Origin: an uncultured Trueperaceae bacterium
GTDB taxonomy: Bacteria > Deinococcota > Deinococci > Deinococcales > Trueperaceae
Direction of reading: 5' to 3'
DNA: 64,000 bases
NCBI GenBank assembly: GCA_937873495.1
Contig: CALMXZ010000009.1
Span: 1 to 64,000, forward strand
The translations under genes were made by a program, and so were the position numbers. Below the pieces are notes generated by a model. That model ran no database searches. It was given only the letters and a program-made list of their open reading frames with translations, and was not told the DNA's origin. Shown here one piece after another: positions 30,841-38,214 of the stretch; the first letter of the stretch is position 1; each line of letters begins with the position of its first letter.

Positions 30841-31626
30841 CTACAGCTCGGTCAGGGCCTGATCGACCGTGGCGTCTTCGTGGATGATGCGCGCGAGCGC
30901 GCGCACGATGCCCCGCGTGTTCGCGTGGCGCCACACGTTGCGCCCGACCGCGACGCCGGAGGCGCCACCCTGGATGGCGCTATGCACCATGCCTAGGAGG
31001 TCGGCGTCGCTCTCCTGCTTGCTGCCACCGAGCACCACGACGGGGGCGAAGACGCCGGACGTCAGAGAGGAGAAGGTCGAGACGTCGCCTGTGTAGAGCG
31101 TCTTGATGATGTCGGCCCCGACCTCGGCGCCGATGCGGCTGGCGAGGGTGATGTTCTCAGGGGTGTGCACCGACTTGTCGAACCCGCCCGGCATCATCTC
31201 GGCGAGGAGCGGCATGTTCCAGGCGATGCACTGGCCGGCGATCCGAGCGAGGTTGTGCAGGGTCTGACCCTGGTTGACGCCGGGGAAGCCCATGGCCGCC
31301 ACCGCGTCAGCGCCGAGGCGCAGCGCGTCCTCGACCGTATAGCGCTGCTCGAAGACCATGGAGTTGTCGAGGTTGGAGCCGGCGCCGTCGACGCGCATGA
31401 TGAGGCTCATGCGGCCGAAGCGGTCCGCGAACGTCGACGCGATCCCCATGGTCGTGAGGACGGCGTCGGCACCGCCCTCGCGCACCTCGTCGAGGATGCG
31501 GCCGGGGTCGGCGGCGTGGGGGAGGACGTTCATGAACGACCCGTGGTCGATGGCCACGATCAAAGAACGGCCGTTCTCGCGGAAGATCCGCTGCATCCTG
31601 CGTCGTTTGGCCAGCTTGCTCTGCAC
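30841..31626 (-). CDS. Class I aldolase, FbaB/LsrF/DeoC-like
   Basis: A 261-residue (beta/alpha)8 enzyme. LIVAIDHGSFMNVLPH is the family entry motif; the Schiff-base Lys is Lys175 in GADIIKTLYTG; VVLGGSKQESDADLL and GASGVAVGRNVWRH bind phosphate. The family includes class I fructose-bisphosphate aldolases, LsrF and sulfofructose-phosphate aldolases. It lies between the dehydrogenase and kinase genes of the operon. GTG start is preceded by GGAGG. The most likely job is cleavage of a ketose phosphate to a triose phosphate and an aldehyde. Confidence 0.88.
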   Translation of the reverse strand: MQSKLAKRRRMQRIFRENGRSLIVAIDHGSFMNVLPHAADPGRILDEVREGGADAVLTTMGIASTFADRFGRMSLIMRVDGAGSNLDNSMVFEQRYTVEDALRLGADAVAAMGFPGVNQGQTLHNLARIAGQCIAWNMPLLAEMMPGGFDKSVHTPENITLASRIGAEVGADIIKTLYTGDVSTFSSLTSGVFAPVVVLGGSKQESDADLLGMVHSAIQGGASGVAVGRNVWRHANTRGIVRALARIIHEDATVDQALTEL

Positions 31627-31725
31627 TTGTGTCCTCCGGTGCGGATGAGGTCCGCGGGTACTCTCCTGGTGGTTCGGTTCCTTGTGCCGGTTCCCGGTAG
31701 GCCGGGGTCCGTCAGGGTCTGGCGT

Positions 31726-32775
31726 TCACGACGCCATGCTCACGACGACACGCTGCGTGGCGCCGCGCGGCACGCCGAGCGCGAGCTCGCCGGGAAGGTC
31801 GTCCAGACCGATCCGCCGCGAGACGAGCGGTTCGAGATCGAGGCCCGGCAGGAGCTGGACGGCCCTGCGCACGTCGTCGCGCGTGCGCGACTCGGTGCCG
31901 TCGATCCGGATCTCGTTGTAGTGGATGCGGTTCCAGTCGACGGCGATCTTCGCCGGTGGGTAGCTAGCGGCGTAGAGGACGACGGTGCCGTACTTGCCGG
32001 TCATCTCGATGGCCTGCTCGGCCGCGGCCCCCACCCCGGCCGTTACGAAGACGGCGTTTACCCCGCGACCGGCGCTGAGCTCCTTGGCGGCCTCGACCGG
32101 GTCGTGCGCGGTCGGGTCTACCGCCGCCGTCGCGCCAAGGCGCTCGACGGCGAAGGCGCGGCGCTCGGCGTCAGGGTCGCTGACCAGCACCTTGCAGCCT
32201 TGCAGCTTGGCGAGGACGACGTGCAACGAGCCCATGGTGCCGGCGCCGATGACGGCCACGGTGTCGCCGAGCCCGACGGTCGTCTTGCCGAAGCTATGCA
32301 GCACGCAGCCGAGCGGTTCGGCGAGCGCTGCGATGTGATCCGGCACGGACTCGTCGACCTTGAACACCTTGGCGGGGTCGACGGAGACGTACTCGCCGAA
32401 GCCGCCCCCCATCAGGTGCCTGCCTTCCCAGGTCAAACCCTCCTTGAAGAGCCTCACGCACTGGTTGTCCATCCCGCGGACGCAGTAGTAGCAGCGGCCG
32501 CAGCGGTAGACGAGGTCGAGGGCGACCTTGTCGCCCTCCGCCAGACCGCTGTCCGCCGGCGCGGCCACGACGCGGCCGGCGACCTCGTGCCCCGCGATGA
32601 CCGGCATCGGGATGTGCTTCTGCGCGCCGCTGAAGATGCGGCGTTCGAAGGTGCAGATGCCGGTGCTGGTGACCTTGACGAGGACCTTGCCCGGTTCCGG
32701 CTCTGGTCGCCTGAGCTCCTCGAGGCGGATGTCCTCGGCGCCGTAGAAGGTCGCTGTTCTCATAGAAGCGGTCAC
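31726..32775 (-). CDS. Zinc-dependent alcohol/polyol dehydrogenase (MDR family)
   Basis: A 349-residue medium-chain dehydrogenase. Catalytic-zinc residues are in STGICTFERRIF and IAGHEVAGRV; the structural-zinc lobe is CGRCYYCVRGMDNQC with four cysteines; the nucleotide fold is VAVIGAGTMGSLHVVLAK. Similar to sorbitol or threonine dehydrogenases. GTG at 32775 is chosen: it overlaps the rpiR stop as GTGA and has GAGGAGGGA 7 nt upstream. ATG at 32763 is possible. It may oxidise a polyol to the ketose used by the kinase. Confidence 0.9.
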   Translation of the reverse strand: MTASMRTATFYGAEDIRLEELRRPEPEPGKVLVKVTSTGICTFERRIFSGAQKHIPMPVIAGHEVAGRVVAAPADSGLAEGDKVALDLVYRCGRCYYCVRGMDNQCVRLFKEGLTWEGRHLMGGGFGEYVSVDPAKVFKVDESVPDHIAALAEPLGCVLHSFGKTTVGLGDTVAVIGAGTMGSLHVVLAKLQGCKVLVSDPDAERRAFAVERLGATAAVDPTAHDPVEAAKELSAGRGVNAVFVTAGVGAAAEQAIEMTGKYGTVVLYAASYPPAKIAVDWNRIHYNEIRIDGTESRTRDDVRRAVQLLPGLDLEPLVSRRIGLDDLPGELALGVPRGATQRVVVSMAS

Positions 32776-33737
32776 TTGCTTCCCTCCTCGCGTTCGTCCC
32801 GCTCGTGCTCGCCTTCGCCGGCCCCAGCGCGTGGAGCGCCCTGGTGCCATGGCTCCTGGCCGAAGTCGAAGCGCTGGTCGGGTCTGCCGAGCTTCTGGAG
32901 CAGGATGCGGTTGTACTTGGTGAAGGCGGAGCGGAAGCGCTCCGGGTCGGTGGCGAACAGCCGGATGAACAGCAGGTCGACCACGAGGAGCTGGGCGATG
33001 CGCCCGCCCAGGCTGCCGTCCGGCAGCAGGTGCTGCGTCACGGACGTCGGCACCACGATGTCGGCAGCCTGGACGATGGTCGAGTCGCGGAAGTTCGTGA
33101 GGGCGACGGTCACGGCGCCCTGGTCGCGCGCCATGGCCAAGTTCTCGACCACGCCGCGCGTTTCGCCGGAGTAGGTGACGGCGACGGCGACGTCGCCCGC
33201 GCCGAGGCTGGCGGAGGAGATGGCCTGCGTGTAGGCGTTGTCGAAGCTCGACGCGTAGATGCCCAGCCGCTTCAGCTTCTCAACGAGGTCCCTGCCGACC
33301 AGGTACGACGTGCTCACGCCGTAGACGTCGACATGCCTGGCGCCGCTCAGGGCTCGCGCGGCGGCGTCGAGGGCGGCGAAATCCATGCCGGCGATGGTCT
33401 CGCGCAGGCCGAGCACGGTGTTGTCGAGGAGCGTGCCGGCGTAGCCTTCGTCCTCGAGCGTCGCCGTGGCGTCGAACTGCGGCAGGAGCGTGCCGACTTC
33501 CTGGGCCAGCGCGATCTTCATCTCCTTGAGGCCGTCGAAGCCGATGTCCTTTGCGAGTCGCACGACGGTGCTCGGACTGGTATGACAGCGGGAAGCAAGC
33601 TCTTGCACCGAGCAGCTCAGGGCCTGGCTGGGCTGTTGGAGGATGAACTCGGCCACCCGTTGCTGCGCGGCCGACAGGCTCGTGAAGCTCTGCCTGAGCC
33701 TCTGGAGGCAGTGACGTGACGGACGGGCGGTGGCCAT
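32772..33737 (-). CDS. RpiR/MurR-family transcriptional regulator
   Basis: A 321-residue regulator. The N-terminal HTH_6 domain runs from LRQSFTSLSAAQQRVAEFIL through SVQELASRCHTSPSTVVRLA (about residues 14-62). The SIS sugar-phosphate domain (about 115-260) has VDVYGVSTSYLVGRDL and AVTYSGETRGVVENLAMA. The last 35 residues are a charged tail. The start is ATG at 33737, 9 nt from a consensus promoter; the frame stays open a further 309 nt but crosses that promoter. A phospho-sugar intermediate of the operon is the likely effector. Confidence 0.92.
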   Translation of the reverse strand: MATARPSRHCLQRLRQSFTSLSAAQQRVAEFILQQPSQALSCSVQELASRCHTSPSTVVRLAKDIGFDGLKEMKIALAQEVGTLLPQFDATATLEDEGYAGTLLDNTVLGLRETIAGMDFAALDAAARALSGARHVDVYGVSTSYLVGRDLVEKLKRLGIYASSFDNAYTQAISSASLGAGDVAVAVTYSGETRGVVENLAMARDQGAVTVALTNFRDSTIVQAADIVVPTSVTQHLLPDGSLGGRIAQLLVVDLLFIRLFATDPERFRSAFTKYNRILLQKLGRPDQRFDFGQEPWHQGAPRAGAGEGEHERDEREEGSK

Positions 33738-33746
33738 GGCGTTCTC

Positions 33747-33775
33747 ACGATAGTCTCTTGGGCAACCCCTGTCAA
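33747..33775 (-). promoter_or_regulatory. Sigma-A promoter of the rpiR operon
   Basis: Minus strand: TTGACA (33770-33775), a 17-bp spacer, then TATCGT (33747-33752), 9 nt before the rpiR ATG. The leader would be only a few nucleotides long. Confidence 0.75.
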
Positions 33776-33793
33776 GATAAAATTCGCCGGAGC

Positions 33794-33806
33794 GGTACTT
33801 TGTACC
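33794..33806. promoter_or_regulatory. Candidate operator palindrome GGTAC-TTT-GTACC
   Basis: Perfect 5-bp inverted repeat with a 3-bp centre, 18 bp upstream of the rpiR -35 box and in the divergent region with comB. It could be an autoregulatory RpiR site; position is the only evidence. Confidence 0.35.
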
Positions 33807-33852
33807 ATCCATCACTCGACGAGCCGTCGGCGCCGTGCTAGAAGTGACCTGC

Positions 33853-34563
33853 ATGGAACTAGACGTGGCCTTCCTACCAGCGGGCGACCCGACCGACGTC
33901 GCGGTCGTCATCGACGTATTGCGCATGACCACGACCGCCGCCGCCCTGGTGGCGGGCGGCATGCGGCGCCTCACCATCGTCGCGGAGACGGACGCCGCGC
34001 TGGCGCACGCCGCGAGCTCCGGCGCGCTGCTCTTCGGCGAACGCATGGGCCTACCGTACCCAGGCTTCGACGGGGGGAACTCGCCGGTCGAGCACGCCAG
34101 GCACGACTACGGCGGCAGGTCGGCCATCCTCTGCACCACGAACGGCTCCAAGGCGGTCGCTCTGGTGGCCGGCGCAAGGCACGTGCTGCTCGGCGCCATC
34201 GTCAACGCCCCCGCCGTCGCGCGCCTCGCCGCCCAGCTGGCGAGCGAGCGCGTAACGCTCGTCTGCGCCGGCACGGACGGCGAGGTCTCGCTCGACGACG
34301 TGCTGGGGGCCGGTTGCATCGCGGCCGAGGTCGTGCGGCTCGGCGGCTTCGAGCCGACGGACGCCGCTCGGATCGCCATGGCCGTGGCGACCGGCGGAAC
34401 GGGCGTTGGCGCCACGCTCGCCTCCGCGCGTCACGCGCACACGTTGGGCGAGCTGGGGTTCGGCGAGGACGTCGAGTACGCCGGCCGGCTCGGCAGCGTC
34501 GGCGGCGTGGCGCGGCTCGTCGGCCGCGCGCCGTTCGAGTTCGAGGCTGTCACACCGGGCTGA
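33853..34563 (+). CDS. comB: ComB-family 2-phosphosulfolactate phosphatase-like protein
   Basis: A 236-residue ComB-family protein. MELDVAFLPAGD, VVIDVLRMTTTAAALVAGGM, LFGERMGLPYPGFDGGNSP, ILCTTNGSKAVA and VCAGTDGEVSLDDVLGAG follow the family pattern. Characterised members hydrolyse 2-phospho-3-sulfolactate in coenzyme M synthesis; many bacteria without coenzyme M carry homologues of unknown role. ATG at 33853 matches the family start; a GTG at 33835 would add six residues. It is divergent from rpiR. Confidence 0.85.
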   Translation: MELDVAFLPAGDPTDVAVVIDVLRMTTTAAALVAGGMRRLTIVAETDAALAHAASSGALLFGERMGLPYPGFDGGNSPVEHARHDYGGRSAILCTTNGSKAVALVAGARHVLLGAIVNAPAVARLAAQLASERVTLVCAGTDGEVSLDDVLGAGCIAAEVVRLGGFEPTDAARIAMAVATGGTGVGATLASARHAHTLGELGFGEDVEYAGRLGSVGGVARLVGRAPFEFEAVTPG

Positions 34564-34598
34564 GGCCGCGCCGGTCTCCTTCCCCTCGGCAGCCTGGT

Positions 34599-34627
34599 AG
34601 AAACTTTCTTTCGCGGCCTGGTATAAC
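34599..34627 (+). promoter_or_regulatory. Extended -10 promoter with overlapping palindrome, ABC permease operon
   Basis: TGGTATAAC (34619-34627) is an extended -10 element. No -35 box is present; in its place is the 11-bp palindrome AGAAACTTTCT (34599-34609). The octamer GCCTGGTA occurs at 34592 and again at 34616. A repressor or activator binding the palindrome would directly control this promoter. Confidence 0.45.
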
Positions 34628-34669
34628 AGTTCACGAACGCCACCGAAGGTTGGAGCGAGCGCGCCGAGC

Positions 34670-35587
34670 ATGCACCACTTCGTCGTAAAACGCCTACTGC
34701 GGGGGATCGCGACCGTCTGGTTCGTGCTCACCGCCGTGTTCGTCGCTTCGCGGGTGGCGGGCGACCCCGTCACCTTCCTCCTGCCTGACAACGCCACACC
34801 TGACCAGCGCGCTGAGCTGCGCCAGCGGCTCGGGCTCGACCGGTCTGTGGTCGAGCAGTACGCGCTCTACCTGCGCGGCGTTGTCACGGGCGACTTCGGC
34901 GACAGCTTCAGGGAGCGCCGGCCTGTCACGCAGGCCTTCGTCGAGCGCCTGCCCGCCACGCTCCAGCTGGCTGCCGCCTCGCTCGCGCTGGCAGTGGTCC
35001 TCGGCGTCGGGGCAGGCATCCTAGCCGCCCTGAACCGCAACGGACCGCTCGACCGCTTCATCATGTCGCTCACCTTCATAGGCCAGGCCCTGCCGAACTT
35101 CGTGCTCGGCATCGCCATGATCCTCGTCTTCAGCCTGCTCCTGCGCTGGTTGCCGAGCGGCGGTTACGGCGACTGGCGCAGCTTCATCATGCCGGTCATC
35201 ACGCTCGGCACGAGCTCCGCCTCGAGCATTGCCCGGCTCACCCGCAGCGGCATGCTCGACGTCCTCAAGCAGGATTACGTGAGGACGGCGCGGGCCAAGG
35301 GGCTGGTCGGCGCCGCGATCGTCCTCAGGCACGCGCTCCGCAACGCCGCCCTGCCGGTCGTCACCCTCCTCGGCATGCAGGCCGGCGTCCTGATCGCTGG
35401 CTCAGTCATCGTGGAGACGGTGTTCGCGTGGCCCGGCGTCGGCCGCCTCATCGTGACGGCCGTGACCTTCGGAGACTTCCCCGTGCTGCAGTTCGCCATC
35501 GTCATCGTGTCGGCAAGCGTGGTGCTCGCCAACAGCCTCACGGACGCGCTCTACTCGGTCCTAGACCCGAGGGTGCGGGTAGCGTGA
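34670..35587 (+). CDS. ABC transporter permease, DppB/OppB type
   Basis: A 305-residue inner-membrane permease with six TM helices. Family signatures are the N-terminal LLRGIATVWFVLTAVFVASR, the LRQRLGLDRSVVEQYALYL region and the EAA-type loop DYVRTARAKGLVGAAIVLRH that contacts the ATPase; ETVFAWPGVGRLIVTA is also typical. The GTGA overlap couples it to the next permease. Cargo is probably a peptide or amide, given the adjacent amidase. Confidence 0.92.
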   Translation: MHHFVVKRLLRGIATVWFVLTAVFVASRVAGDPVTFLLPDNATPDQRAELRQRLGLDRSVVEQYALYLRGVVTGDFGDSFRERRPVTQAFVERLPATLQLAAASLALAVVLGVGAGILAALNRNGPLDRFIMSLTFIGQALPNFVLGIAMILVFSLLLRWLPSGGYGDWRSFIMPVITLGTSSASSIARLTRSGMLDVLKQDYVRTARAKGLVGAAIVLRHALRNAALPVVTLLGMQAGVLIAGSVIVETVFAWPGVGRLIVTAVTFGDFPVLQFAIVIVSASVVLANSLTDALYSVLDPRVRVA

Positions 35588-36465
35588 CGGCGAGGAGGGC
35601 ACGGCGCGAGGCGGGGGAGACCGCCAAGCGGGTCCGCCGGCGGCGGGTGCCGCCGCTCATCGTCGCCTGTTGGGTCGTCCTCGGCCTGCTCGTGGCGCTC
35701 GCCATCCTCGCACCCGTCATCGCGCCTTACGACCTGCGCACCCAGAGCCTCTTGCAGCGCCTCAAGCCGCCTGCCTTCCTGGGCGGCTCGACCGACCACT
35801 TCCTCGGCACCGACCAGCTCGGCCGCGACATGCTCACGCGGGTGCTCTACGGCCTGCGCACGACGCTCGGCATCGCGGCGATCGGCACCGTCATAGGCAT
35901 GACGCTCGGCGTGACCCTCGGGGTCCTCTCCGGCATGTTCGGGGGCTGGCTCGACGACGCCGTGATGTTCCTCGTCGACGTGCAGATGTCGCTGCCGTTC
36001 GTGCTCGTGGCGCTCACGGTCATCGCCATGCTCGACACGAGCCTCCTCGTGCTGGTGCTGGTGGTCGGCATCGCCGGCTGGGAGATCCACGCGCGCGTCG
36101 TCAGGGGGCAGGTGCTGGCCGTCAAGGGCCTCCCGTTCGTCGAGGCAACGCAGGCGCTCGGGGCGCGACTCCAGCGCGTGGCGCTCAGGCACGTGCTGCC
36201 GAACGTCATCTCGCCGATCATCGTGCTGACCACCGTCAACTTCAGCTACGTCGTGCTCCTCGAGTCAGCGCTCTCATTCCTCGGCCTCGGGGTGCAGCCG
36301 CCCAACACGTCGCTCGGCGCGCTGCTCGGCGCCGGCCGCGACTACATGATGTCGAACTGGACCCTGCCCGCCATCCCTGGCCTGGTGATCGTGACGATCA
36401 CCATGGTCGTCTCGCTCATCGGCGACTGGTTGCGCGACGTGCTCGACCCGCGCCAGCGCGACTGA
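35584..36465 (+). CDS. ABC transporter permease, DppC/OppC type
   Basis: A 293-residue partner permease. Typical features are FLGTDQLGRDMLTRVLYGLR (about 82-101), the EAA loop PFVEATQALGARLQRVALRH and ESALSFLGLGVQPPNTSLGA. GTG at 35584 overlaps the dppB-type stop. No ATP-binding subunits are encoded nearby, so the pair must use ATPases from elsewhere. Confidence 0.92.
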   Translation: MTARRARREAGETAKRVRRRRVPPLIVACWVVLGLLVALAILAPVIAPYDLRTQSLLQRLKPPAFLGGSTDHFLGTDQLGRDMLTRVLYGLRTTLGIAAIGTVIGMTLGVTLGVLSGMFGGWLDDAVMFLVDVQMSLPFVLVALTVIAMLDTSLLVLVLVVGIAGWEIHARVVRGQVLAVKGLPFVEATQALGARLQRVALRHVLPNVISPIIVLTTVNFSYVVLLESALSFLGLGVQPPNTSLGALLGAGRDYMMSNWTLPAIPGLVIVTITMVVSLIGDWLRDVLDPRQRD

Positions 36466-36473
36466 GGCCGGCG

Positions 36474-38117
36474 ATGGAGCGCCTCACCATCGCGGAAGCC
36501 GCCGAGCGGCTGCGGAACCGGTCCGTATCGCCGGTCGAGCTGGTGGCGGCCCACGCGCGCCGGGTCGGACTGCTCGATCCCGTCCTGAACGCCTTCGTGA
36601 CTACGACCCTCGACGAGGCCATGGCGGCGGCGCAGGCGGCGGAGGCGGCGCTCGCGCGGGGCGGCCCGCGCGGCCCGCTGCACGGGATCCCCGTGGCGCA
36701 CAAGGACATCTACTTCACCCGCGGGGTGAGGACCACTGCGGGCAGCCGCGCGTTGGCGGACCACGTTCCCGGGTACGACGCGACCGTGGTCGAGCTCCTC
36801 GCCGGAGCCGGGGCGATCAGCCTCGGTAAGGCCAACTGCCACGAGCTCGCCTGCGGCGCCATGCAGGGCTTCGGCGTCACGCGCAACCCGTGGGACCCGG
36901 CCAGGGCGGCCGGCGGCTCGAGCTCCGGCTCCGCTGCGGCCGTGGCGGCTCGGCTCGTCATGGCGGCCACCGCGAGCGACACGGGCGGCTCGGTCAGGGT
37001 GCCGGCGTCCTTCACCGGAACGGTCGGCCTCAAGCCGACGTTCGGGCGGGTCAGCCGCCACGGCCTGTTCCCGATCAGCTACACGCTCGACCATCCGGCG
37101 CTGCTCACCACGTGCGTTGCGGACGCCGGGGAGGTGCTGGGCGCCGTGAGCGCGCGCGACTCCAAGGACCGCACGACCGTCGCCAGGCACGACGCGGAGC
37201 GGTTGCCGGCCTTCGACGGCCACCTGGCCGGCCTGCGGTTGGGCATCCCGACCGCGCTCCTCGCCTCCGGCCTCGACTCTGAGGTGGAGGCAGCGCTCTC
37301 CGCCGCCGTCGCGCGCTTCGAGGACCTCGGCGCCACCTGCGTGCCGGTCGACGTGGCCGGGTTCGACCTCGTCGCCACGACCCACTCCGTCATCTGGCTG
37401 GCCGAGGGCGCGAGCAGGTTGCGCGGGCTGATCGCTGGGCGGCGCGAGAGCGTCGGGGCAGTGGTCGCGCGGCGGATGCTGCCCGGTCTGCTGCTCACCG
37501 CGAACGACTACTTCCTCGCCATGCACGTTCGCGAGCGCTTGAAGGAGTCGATGAGCAGGCTCTTCACGACGGTCGACGCGCTCGTGCTGCCGACCACGCC
37601 GTTCGCCGCTCACGAGATCGACGACCTGGTGGCGGCGCGGAGCGACGTCTCGCGCTTCAACCGCCTCGCCAACCTGACGGGCGAGCCGGCGCTGGCCCTC
37701 CCGTGCGGCTTCACGCGAGGCGGCCTCCCCATCGGCATGCAGCTCATGGGGCCGGCCTGGAGCGAGGGGCTCCTCCTCCGCGTGGCGGCCGTCTACGAGG
37801 AGGCGACGCGCTGGGGCGAGCGGACGCCGAGCGAGGAGGCCCTGACCGGCTGGCGCGACGACGGGCGGGCAGCCGCGTATCTGCGCCAGCTCGACGGCCT
37901 GGCGGCCGACTTCGGTCAGGCGGACGGCGGCGAGCCGAGCGGCACCGGCGCAGCGGACTGGGTGAGGCGGCGCGCGGCGGCCGCGGGGCTCGCGCTCACG
38001 GAGGCCGACGTCGATGGTCTGAGCGGACAGGCGCGCGGCCTGATGAGCGCGTTGGCAGGCATGCGCGCGTCCGTCGATGCCGCCGCGACGACCTCCTCCC
38101 TCGACTACCTGGTCTAG
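36474..38117 (+). CDS. Amidase-signature hydrolase with a GatC/AtzG-like C-terminal tail
   Basis: A 547-residue amidase. The Ser-cisSer-Lys triad can be placed in IPVAHKDIYFTRG (Lys), AAGGSSSGSAAAVAA (cis-Ser) and ASDTGGSVRVPASF (nucleophile Ser). The catalytic domain ends near residue 450. The remaining 95 residues include VRRRAAAAGLALTEADVDGL and GQARGLMSALAGM, a helical pattern reminiscent of GatC or AtzG belt subunits; this is a weak inference. It follows the permeases by 8 nt, so it is in their operon and probably hydrolyses the imported compound. Confidence 0.88.
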   Translation: MERLTIAEAAERLRNRSVSPVELVAAHARRVGLLDPVLNAFVTTTLDEAMAAAQAAEAALARGGPRGPLHGIPVAHKDIYFTRGVRTTAGSRALADHVPGYDATVVELLAGAGAISLGKANCHELACGAMQGFGVTRNPWDPARAAGGSSSGSAAAVAARLVMAATASDTGGSVRVPASFTGTVGLKPTFGRVSRHGLFPISYTLDHPALLTTCVADAGEVLGAVSARDSKDRTTVARHDAERLPAFDGHLAGLRLGIPTALLASGLDSEVEAALSAAVARFEDLGATCVPVDVAGFDLVATTHSVIWLAEGASRLRGLIAGRRESVGAVVARRMLPGLLLTANDYFLAMHVRERLKESMSRLFTTVDALVLPTTPFAAHEIDDLVAARSDVSRFNRLANLTGEPALALPCGFTRGGLPIGMQLMGPAWSEGLLLRVAAVYEEATRWGERTPSEEALTGWRDDGRAAAYLRQLDGLAADFGQADGGEPSGTGAADWVRRRAAAAGLALTEADVDGLSGQARGLMSALAGMRASVDAAATTSSLDYLV

Positions 38118-38153
38118 CGGGCGGCCGCCGCCGGTAACACCCCCGCGATACGG

Positions 38154-38187
38154 AAGTGGGTGGTGGCCCCGGGGCCACCACCCACTT
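38154..38187. terminator. Perfect 17-bp palindromic hairpin between convergent genes
   Basis: The arms 38154-38170 and 38171-38187 are fully complementary (starting AAGTGGGTGGTGGCCCC). It lies between the amidase and the solute-binding protein, which converge. Neither side has a proper T-run, so it may act as a strong bidirectional hairpin or as an RNA end stabiliser. Confidence 0.65.
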
Positions 38188-38214
38188 GTTCGGTCAGCTG
38201 GACCCGAGGGGTCT

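Noticed and set aside
28457-30862. 801-codon open frame on the plus strand
   Set aside because: Antisense to the ALDH and FGGY kinase genes. The translation is Arg/Gly/Ala-rich without motifs, a GC-rich shadow.
31165-33174. 669-codon open frame on the plus strand
   Set aside because: Antisense to the aldolase, dehydrogenase and RpiR genes, all of which have clear motifs.
33738-34046. N-terminal extension of the RpiR regulator frame
   Set aside because: It would run through a consensus -35/-10 promoter and into comB, and adds no HTH homology.
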